Below are positions 1-4,318 of a DNA stretch of 6,198 bases, in pieces. The stretch spans positions 1-6,198 of the forward strand of contig DASYAN010000517.1 of NCBI GenBank assembly GCA_036501345.1. The letters run 5' to 3'. Positions within the stretch are counted from its first letter, which is position 1. Every line of letters starts with the position of its first letter. A program made the translations under genes and the position numbers. Source of the DNA: DASYAN01 sp036501345. Lineage in GTDB: Bacteria > Chloroflexota > Ktedonobacteria > Ktedonobacterales > Ktedonobacteraceae. A model generated the notes under the pieces. The model searched no databases. It was not told the origin of the DNA and was given only the letters and a program-made list of their open reading frames with translations.

Positions 1-504
1 AGGTGCTAGCAACGTCAAGATAATCCCAGCTACAGAGATCACAACAAGAGGAGCCAGTGCAACGACAATATACTGGTTGCGTCGGAACATCTGCTGCCTA
101 GCCCCACAGAAGAGTGCCAGAGGCAACTTTGCCCCAAAATGCGGTCTGCCTCCCCAGAAAAGGATTGTCAGGCCATGAATTGCTTCATGAATAAGCAAGA
201 TCACAAAATACCCAATGATATTGATGCCAAGCCACACAACTACACCTTCCCATGTGACTCCTTTAAAGGACACATGCGCCTGCCAGAAATAGGAGACAAG
301 GTCAAGAGCAATAAAAAAAATGATTCCTATGACCAGCAAAGCCAAGCTCAATAGCGCTAACGGGCGCAATTGCTCCGGCTCCAGCAGGGCCAGCTCATCA
401 CATTTCTGGATATGGCCAGCATCGACTGCAGACTGCAACTCACGACGAAGGCGGGGATGGTAGCGATCAACAACGAGCAATGTTATATGGTTCCTTTCAT
501 ACAC
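1..504 (-). CDS. DUF3267-type membrane zincin metalloprotease, N-terminal part (cut by window edge)
   Basis: The minus strand is open from 504 to the window edge (168 codons), so the C-terminus lies outside. The product starts with about 48 soluble residues (VDRYHPRLRREL near 13-23). Hydrophobic segments follow at about 49-67, 88-105 and 145-167. The second runs into HEAIH (106-110), the HExxH zinc site, followed by GL-x4-WGGRPHFGAK and then RRNQYIVVALAPLVV. This order (HE-x-x-HG, GG-x-P-x-FG-x-K, Y-x4-ALAPL) is that of the DUF3267 putative zincin peptidase family; the substrate is unknown. I chose GTG 504-502, the first start after an in-frame TAA at 513-511, but TTG 480-478, 12 nt after AAAGGA, is also possible. 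The best Shine-Dalgarno (AGGAGG, 531-526) instead precedes GTG 519-517, which is followed by TGG and TAA, so a start-proximal nonsense mutation is possible. Family call is fairly sure; the start and intactness are not. Confidence 0.8.
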   Translation of the reverse strand, partial: MYERNHITLLVVDRYHPRLRRELQSAVDAGHIQKCDELALLEPEQLRPLALLSLALLVIGIIFFIALDLVSYFWQAHVSFKGVTWEGVVVWLGINIIGYFVILLIHEAIHGLTILFWGGRPHFGAKLPLALFCGARQQMFRRNQYIVVALAPLVVISVAGIILTLLAP

Positions 505-785
505 CTTATCTTACCACACCTTTGTCCTCCTTATATACATACCTTAGTCTAGCCAGGACTTCCAGCTCAGCAGCTCTCATGATCGGCAACGCTCAACAAG
601 ACTGGTTAAACAGTCGAGACTTGCTTATCTCTTGAAAAATCTCTCTCTTCGCAATGCTCTTCTCAGAGGTCTTCATTTCCCCACAAAGATGTCTCCTAAG
701 TTGTCCCCTCGACTTGCTGGACAAATCCACTGCCCTAAGCTATTCTTACTTCCTCTTGACTGCGGATGGCGGTAAGCCCATACCG
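505..785. other. Intergenic stretch, no supported gene
   Basis: Nothing recognisable is present. The longest open stretch is plus-strand 548-775; it begins after a stop and its only ATG is at 688, which would give a 28-residue peptide ending in LDCGWR. It has no convincing ribosome-binding site and resembles no family I know. The minus strand here is the leader of the DUF3267 gene; I could not find a convincing promoter for it. Confidence 0.5.
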
Positions 786-825
786 GTACAATCGCCTACC
801 AAAAGCGTGCTATAATAGCGCCAGT
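786..825 (+). promoter_or_regulatory. Promoter-like repeat, copy 1 (perfect extended -10)
   Basis: This 40-bp block differs at only three positions from the block at 2860-2899. It contains TGCTATAAT at 808-816, a perfect extended -10 (TGnTATAAT), with no good -35 hexamer at 16-18 bp. By position, transcription would start near 823. No intact gene follows on the plus strand: the next 400 bp hold an antisense ISL3 transposase remnant. The right half of the palindrome present in copy 2 is missing here (TTTAGAAG instead of TATTGTAG). It is probably an orphaned duplicate of the rnz promoter or a dispersed promoter repeat. Confidence 0.6.
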
Positions 826-911
826 TTAGAAGTATTGTCCCCATAAACAGGCTTCTAGAGCCACTTTGTAGCACACGAATACACCACCATAAGCCAATTG
901 ACACCACAGTT

Positions 912-1185
912 GGCTCTCCCACAAGTTCCGTGAATCAAGAGGCGCAAAGAGATCAAACTGAGCTCGGCCATACATGCTGCGTTTGATCAGTTTGAGACAA
1001 GCGATGTGTCCCCCAGAAGCCCATTGCTATAGAGCAAAGTTAATCCAGCTTGAACAGCAGCTTTATCACGTTGGATGCCCTCCACAAAGGAGAGTAGCTC
1101 AGGCAAGCCACTCTCCTTAGCCTGCTGGAGCCAACTGTCAAGGCGATATCCTTTGAATCTGCACAAAAGCTTGGGCCAAGTGAAA
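912..1185 (-). pseudogene. ISL3-family transposase, C-terminal remnant with frameshifts
   Basis: Three adjoining minus-strand frames rebuild the C-terminus of an ISL3-type transposase. They read LAQAFVQIQR (about 1179-1150), then RLDSWLQQAKESGLPELL and FVEGIQRDKAAVQAGLTL ending in LLYSNG (1145-1020), then GGHIACLKLIKRSMYGRA and QFDLF (1014-945). ISL3 transposases end in a pattern like AGLTLPYSNG-x-x-EG-x-x-x-RLKLIKRSMYGRA, where the glutamate of the EG is catalytic. Here the SNG/GG junction is out of frame and the EG is lost. At least two frameshifts and the missing N-terminal two thirds make it non-functional. The plus-strand sequence GGCTCTCCCACAAG from 912 may be the element's terminal repeat, lying just past the transposase 3' end as expected; I found no partner end. 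Assignment rests on recalled motifs. Confidence 0.75.
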
Positions 1186-1326
1186 AGAACATTTCTAGCT
1201 AGTATTCTTGAGGGCGTTTCGTAATCCCCAAAAGCCCTTCAGTGAAGAGCATCTCCTGCTTGAATTTGGCAGAGTAAGGTAGAGAGTATGCATAGCTGGA
1301 AAATGGCAGAGGTTCTCTTGTTCACC

Positions 1327-1434
1327 TGTCCTCTTTTGTTCCAGAAACTGTCCGCTTTTGCCCTTTCAGGATGTCCGCTTTTGCCCTTTCAGGATGTCCG
1401 CTTTTTTGCACCAGATGGCCGCTTTGTCCCTGGA
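1327..1434 (+). repeat. Five tandem 19-23-bp units (TGTCCGCTTTTG...), IS-end-like
   Basis: Units start at 1327, 1349, 1372, 1395 and 1416. Units 2 and 3 (1349-1371 and 1372-1394) are identical over 23 bp. Unit 1 (TGTCCTCTTTTGTTCC), unit 4 (TGTCCGCTTTTTTGCACC) and unit 5 (TGGCCGCTTTGTCCC) are diverged and slightly shorter. Each begins TGTCC or TGGCC, followed by CTTT. Repeated transposase-binding units beginning TGT are known at the ends of IS21-type and some other elements, so this may be a solo end of a lost insertion sequence. No transposase gene lies on either side. A 68-codon ORF across the repeats is a by-product of their composition. Confidence 0.7.
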
Positions 1435-1556
1435 AAAAAACTCTTTCATCAGTTATCTTTAGCGGAGAAGGCTGTTCATGAGAGGGACTTTTGAGTTAAG
1501 AGATACTCTCATTGATACTAGTTACTCATATTGAGTGATTTAGGATAGATGTTTTT

Positions 1557-1592
1557 GTATATAATAAATACTTTAAAACATATGAAAGAAGG
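1557..1592 (+). promoter_or_regulatory. Probable promoter -10 and ribosome-binding site for the 1598 gene
   Basis: A TATAAT hexamer at 1560-1565 sits in an AT-rich stretch, with a TG two bases upstream (1556-1557); no good -35 is visible. AAGAAGG at 1586-1592 is a good Shine-Dalgarno five bases before the ATG at 1598. Predicted transcription start is near 1572. Confidence 0.5.
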
Positions 1593-1597
1593 TTAGT

Positions 1598-1876
1598 ATG
1601 CCAGGACGATCTTTTGATTGCAATTCTAGCGATGCAGAGAGTACACATAGCAAGGACAATAAGCCAAAAGTTTCTGCTTTCCATAAAGGACTTTACGGTG
1701 TTATGGTAGATAAGAAAAAAATTAAGAAAGAAATTGATGCTGTTAATGGTGCTATAAATGCAACTAATGAATTTTTAGATAAAACTGAACGAGAAGGCTC
1801 ACCTGGGCCACTAAAGATTTCAAAAATATTGGGATCTGAAATGTTGAATCGAGCAGTATATCCAGATGAGTCATAA
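1598..1876 (+). CDS. Hypothetical protein, 92 aa (possibly the 5' part of a split gene)
   Basis: I do not recognise this protein. It is 92 residues, hydrophilic, with no membrane segment or signal peptide. The first 30 residues are rich in Ser/Asp/Lys. FHKGLYGVMVDKKKIKKEID (about 28-47) starts a probable helical, lysine-rich stretch, and the C-terminus reads KISKILGSEMLNRAVYPDES. Reality is supported by a good ribosome-binding site (AAGAAGG, five bases upstream), a TATAAT upstream, and coding-like AT-rich third positions (AAA, AAT, GAT, TTA). The stop at 1874-1876 is followed within ten bases by a perfect hairpin. The reading frame of the downstream gene is already open from 1870, so the two genes could be one reading frame broken by a single indel near 1870. 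Base composition is clearly more AT-rich than rnz downstream, hinting at acquisition by transfer. Confidence 0.55.
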   Translation: MPGRSFDCNSSDAESTHSKDNKPKVSAFHKGLYGVMVDKKKIKKEIDAVNGAINATNEFLDKTEREGSPGPLKISKILGSEMLNRAVYPDES

Positions 1877-1884
1877 AAAGATTT

Positions 1885-1908
1885 CGAATAGCCAAACGAA
1901 GCTATTCG
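1885..1908 (+). terminator. Intercistronic hairpin (8-bp perfect stem)
   Basis: CGAATAGC at 1885-1892 pairs perfectly with GCTATTCG at 1901-1908 around an 8-nt loop (CAAACGAA); one G-T wobble and one more A-T pair extend the stem to 10 bp. It lies 9 nt after the stop of the 1598 gene and 57 nt before the TTG start of the next gene. There is no T-tract directly after the stem, so it is a poor intrinsic terminator. An mRNA-processing or attenuating hairpin, or a protein-binding palindrome, is as likely. Confidence 0.4.
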
Positions 1909-1965
1909 GAAGTTAGCGCTTTTAACAAGAAGACGACAACAAGACAGGATATAAAAGGACACCTT

Positions 1966-2451
1966 TTGGTATGGAAAAGAGACCGTGAACTGTTAACCAG
2001 ATTAGTCAAACAAATGAAAAAAGAACCAGATCAGGTTAGAGAAGAGGTTAAAGAAGCATTACCGGAGCTACAAAAGAAAGCTCAAAGAACTCTTGACAGG
2101 CTTGAGCGAATACCAAATTGGGTGGGGAAGGTAGGCCAACTAGAGCAACATATGCAAGAAAAATTAAGGCCAAGCATAGACTTTATTAAAGATATAGTGG
2201 CAGAATGTCTTCGTCCATATGCACAGTTTACTCGGCCAGGTGTCCAAGCAGGGGCGGAGCAAATTTATGAGGGCATTGGATTTGCCAATCATAGTGTTGT
2301 CCAAAAAGGTTCTAGCTGGGCAGATATGATCACAAGATCAATAGCGAAAGCTGCATGGCCATTCCGAAAGGACAAAGAACAGCTTACCTTTGACACACTT
2401 TGGCCGAGAGTAGAAAACGATTTAACAGAAAAGGGAATAATAGAGATTTGA
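1966..2451 (+). CDS. Hypothetical helical protein, 161 aa (TTG start; possibly the 3' part of a split gene)
   Basis: I recognise no family. The product is soluble, charged and predicted mostly helical. Residues about 5-75 are Glu/Lys/Arg/Leu rich (RELLTRLVKQMKKEP, EEVKEALPELQKKAQRTLDR) and could form an amphipathic helix or coiled coil. The remainder contains RPYAQFTRPGVQAGAEQIYE and ends LWPRVENDLTEKGIIEI. TTG 1966 is the only usable start in the open frame after 1870, with AAAGGA (1954-1959) six bases upstream. The frame is open without a start for 96 bases before that, in a different frame from the 1598 gene. This is compatible either with a two-gene unit or with one gene of about 284 codons broken near 1870. 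It shares the AT-rich codon use of its upstream neighbour. Confidence 0.55.
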   Translation: MVWKRDRELLTRLVKQMKKEPDQVREEVKEALPELQKKAQRTLDRLERIPNWVGKVGQLEQHMQEKLRPSIDFIKDIVAECLRPYAQFTRPGVQAGAEQIYEGIGFANHSVVQKGSSWADMITRSIAKAAWPFRKDKEQLTFDTLWPRVENDLTEKGIIEI

Positions 2452-2523
2452 ACGTAAATAAACGCGAATCTGATCATCACTATCGCCCTCGCTGATGAGG
2501 ACAGGCGGAAACTTTGTGCGACA

Positions 2524-2760
2524 ATGACAACAAGGGTCACCACCCAGTCAGCGCAATCGCATCTAAATTCACAGACGAAGGTGAGAAGCCATTTCGCAAT
2601 GAAGGAGCTTTCCAAAGCTCTGCTTGTAAATGCACTTCATAAGCCGCTCCAAAAATTAGATGCGATTGCCCTGCCTTCACATGTGATCTCCTCAAGCAGC
2701 AAGTCAGGACACGAAGGAAACAAAAAAGCGGTTAGGGACAACATAGATCTACTTTCGTAA
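2524..2760 (+). CDS. Doubtful small ORF, 78 aa
   Basis: The frame has been open since 2458; the ATG at 2524 has no clear Shine-Dalgarno. The product starts MTTRVTTQSAQSHLNSQTK, is Ser/Thr/Lys rich, shows no membrane segment and resembles nothing I know. Most of its middle lies between the arms of a perfect 14-bp inverted repeat (2553-2566 and 2656-2669), which argues that the DNA may be constrained by something other than coding. An equally long minus-strand ORF (2289-2615) overlaps it, so open length alone proves little. It could be a gene remnant in the same accessory segment. I keep it as an unlikely but possible gene. Confidence 0.2.
   Translation: MTTRVTTQSAQSHLNSQTKVRSHFAMKELSKALLVNALHKPLQKLDAIALPSHVISSSSKSGHEGNKKAVRDNIDLLS
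2553..2669. repeat. Perfect 14-bp inverted repeat, arms 89 bp apart
   Basis: GCAATCGCATCTAA at 2553-2566 and TTAGATGCGATTGC at 2656-2669 are exact reverse complements. Pairing stops at both ends (C-C outside, A-A inside). The arms could bind one protein in opposite orientation, bound a very small mobile element, or form a long-range stem in RNA. No target-site duplication is visible at the outer edges. Confidence 0.7.
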
Positions 2761-2769
2761 CAGAGAAGA

Positions 2770-2790
2770 AAAGACAATGGAGAAGTCTTT
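2770..2790 (+). terminator. Weak hairpin after the accessory segment
   Basis: AAAGAC (2770-2775) can pair with GTCTTT (2785-2790) around a 9-nt loop, followed by CTATTCTATC rather than a true T-run. It lies just after the stop at 2760 and before the rnz promoter. It may weakly separate the accessory genes from rnz; the six-pair stem is only modestly stable. Confidence 0.2.
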
Positions 2791-2859
2791 CTATTCTATC
2801 ACCTTCCAGCGCTTCACGCAAAGTGAGACAGACCCTCTTTCTTACCGTAGTTTACAAAT

Positions 2860-2910
2860 GTACAATCGCCTGCCAAAAGTGTGCTACAATAGCGCCAGTA
2901 TTGTAGCATA
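2860..2910 (+). promoter_or_regulatory. rnz promoter (repeat copy 2) with overlapping operator-like palindrome
   Basis: The block 2860-2899 is copy 2 of the 40-bp repeat. It carries an extended -10, TGCTACAAT, at 2882-2890, with predicted start near 2897 and a leader of about 28 nt to the ATG at 2925. No good -35 is visible at the usual spacing; TTTACA at 2851-2856 is too far upstream. Over the -10 lies a palindrome: GCTACAATA (2883-2891) and TATTGTAGC (2899-2907) are exact reverse complements around GCGCCAG. One mismatch extends the arms to 12 bp (2880-2891 and 2899-2910). A regulator bound there would cover the -10 and start point, so repression is the natural reading; a 5' mRNA hairpin is less likely because the left arm is upstream of the start point. 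Confidence 0.6.
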
Positions 2911-2924
2911 CTCAAGGACAGGCC

Positions 2925-3845
2925 ATGATTGATATTTGTTTGCTAGGGACCTGTGGCATGATGCCCCTGCCAGGACGCTGGCTTTCTTGCGCACTTGTAC
3001 GCAACGGGGCAAATCTGACGCTATTTGATTGCGGAGAAGGCACACAAATTCCGTGGAAGTCTCTCGGCTGGGGTTTTCGTCAATTAGGTGCCATCTGTTT
3101 TAGCCATATGCATGCAGACCACGTAGCAGGTCTACCGGGAGTACTCTTTATGGTTGCACATGCTGGACGAACCGAGCCTCTCGATATTTACGGACCAGTG
3201 GGAACAGCCTATGTCGTAGAAGGATTACGACGCATTGCAGCCGAGTTACCATTTCCCATCCATATTCATGAGCTACGGGGTGGCGAATCCATCCATCTCC
3301 CAGGAGAACTCCATGCTACCTGCACGCCTGCAGTTCACGGCACACCCTGCCTAGCCTACCGAGCAGGGCTATCACGCCGCCCTGTCTTCCAAGCCGATAA
3401 AGCCAGGGCACTAGGTCTGCCAGTACAACTCTGGTCCCGCTTACAACATGGCGAAACGCTCGAATATAATGGTCAGACGATCACGCCTGAACAGGTATTG
3501 GGAGATCCCCGACGCGGCATCTCATTTGCATTCATCACCGATACCAGGCCAACACAAGCTTTAAGCACGCTCGCCCACGATGTAGATCTGCTGATCTGCG
3601 AGAGCATGTACGACGACGTCGCTGACTTACCCCTGGCACGCTCCAACGCACACATGACTGCCGAGGAATCCGCCAGCATCGCTCACGATGCCGGAGCCCA
3701 TGCGCTGGTGCTGACCCACTTTAGCCCAAAGATCAACAATACCTCACAGGCAGAAAAAATGGCACGTCGCGTCTTTGCAAACACCCGTGCCGCCAAAGAT
3801 GGCATGGTTATCACACTAACATTCCCAGATACACATTCGACATGA
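2925..3845 (+). CDS. rnz: Ribonuclease Z (tRNase Z), metallo-beta-lactamase fold
   Basis: Cytoplasmic zinc endonuclease that trims the 3' trailer of tRNA precursors. At 306 residues it matches the short bacterial RNase Z form. Visible motifs in order: N-terminal LGTCG; FDCGEGTQ (34-41), typical of RNase Z; HMHADH at 61-66, the HxHxDH zinc site; GLPGVLF and GRTEPLDIYGP (81-91); PAVHG with H138; FITDT with the bridging D206; NAHMTAEE with H243; and LTHFSPK with H265. All expected metal ligands are present. The segment FQADKARALGLPVQLW (155-170) sits where many bacterial enzymes have a PPGP-containing tRNA-binding arm; here the GP is missing. ATG 2925 has AAGGAC five bases upstream and directly follows the promoter. 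It appears to be transcribed alone. Its GC content is visibly higher than in the upstream accessory genes. Family call is confident; tRNA activity is from family knowledge. Confidence 0.92.
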   Translation: MIDICLLGTCGMMPLPGRWLSCALVRNGANLTLFDCGEGTQIPWKSLGWGFRQLGAICFSHMHADHVAGLPGVLFMVAHAGRTEPLDIYGPVGTAYVVEGLRRIAAELPFPIHIHELRGGESIHLPGELHATCTPAVHGTPCLAYRAGLSRRPVFQADKARALGLPVQLWSRLQHGETLEYNGQTITPEQVLGDPRRGISFAFITDTRPTQALSTLAHDVDLLICESMYDDVADLPLARSNAHMTAEESASIAHDAGAHALVLTHFSPKINNTSQAEKMARRVFANTRAAKDGMVITLTFPDTHST

Positions 3846-4318
3846 GACGAGTACCTGAACAGTTCTATCCATTCCTATAGCTTATGATAAGTATTTAATA
3901 TATGAATTGGACTAATGCAAAAAAATAGTTTATACTATTGGTAGTCTTAGTGATAAGTGAGGTTGATGCATCAAACAGTCTCGTCTTGTTTGTATCATAC
4001 ATAGGAGCTTCTTTCTTCACTTCTAACCTCCTAACTAAGGCTACATGCAGTAGCAACTTCATTATTTAACGATGCGCTTTTAGAGCTTTCTGTAGCGAGG
4101 AACGTAAAAGCATAAATTGTATGTTACCTCTCCAGTCCGCCTTAGCTCGTCGCCATAGTTTACAAAAACACCCCAAAAGATGAGGTATAGGGTCAGCCTC
4201 TATTCGGCTATATCACTTGCTGCCCTTTAGAGCCTAGCTTTAAGGAATACTGAGGACCTGTCATCTGCTCATAGATAGAATAGTGCGTTCATACTTACAG
4301 GGAAGGTAAAGATCTATT
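3846..4318. other. Long intergenic region between rnz and the transporter gene
   Basis: No convincing gene is seen on either strand; a long minus-strand ORF entering from 4773 is antisense to the transporter. The region is AT-rich at its left end and carries a sigma-70-like promoter at 3907-3936. Downstream of that lies a 12-codon ORF (3966-4004, MHQTVSSCLYHT) with GAGG only three bases before the ATG. A TAGAAT at 4276-4281 could be the -10 for the transporter, but no -35 fits. I found no intrinsic terminator for rnz and no riboswitch I recognise; AGCC (4195-4198) and GGCT (4206-4209) could form only a four-pair hairpin. Confidence 0.5.
3907..3936 (+). promoter_or_regulatory. Sigma-70-like promoter with unknown product
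   Basis: TTGGAC at 3907-3912 and TATACT at 3931-3936 are separated by 18 bp, each one or two bases from consensus, with an A-run in the spacer. Transcription would start near 3943, about 375 bp upstream of the transporter start. The transcript could be a long leader for that gene, a small RNA, or encode the 12-residue peptide at 3966-4004. It is one of the best -35/-10 pairs in the window. Confidence 0.5.

Noticed and set aside
139..552. Two plus-strand ORFs (139-354 and 370-552)
   Set aside because: They lie antisense to the DUF3267 zincin gene, whose HEAIH and downstream motifs are convincing on the minus strand.
1327..1434. CRISPR array
   Set aside because: The units are contiguous and diverging, without unique spacers between constant repeats.
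1288..1494. Plus-strand ORF of 68 aa
   Set aside because: It is largely the translation of the tandem TGTCCGC units (repeated LLPF/CPLL blocks) and has no ribosome-binding site.
1693..1962. Minus-strand ORF of 89 aa
   Set aside because: Antisense to the better supported 1598 gene, which has a promoter and a ribosome-binding site.
2289..2615. Minus-strand ORF of 108 aa
   Set aside because: Overlaps the 161-aa gene antisense and has no recognisable motif or ribosome-binding site.
1598..2760. Toxin-antitoxin or defence island
   Set aside because: The small genes near IS remnants invite it, but none has a recognisable toxin, nuclease, ATPase or DNA-binding motif.
3473..3679. Minus-strand ORF of 68 aa
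   Set aside because: Lies wholly inside rnz, which has complete family motifs.
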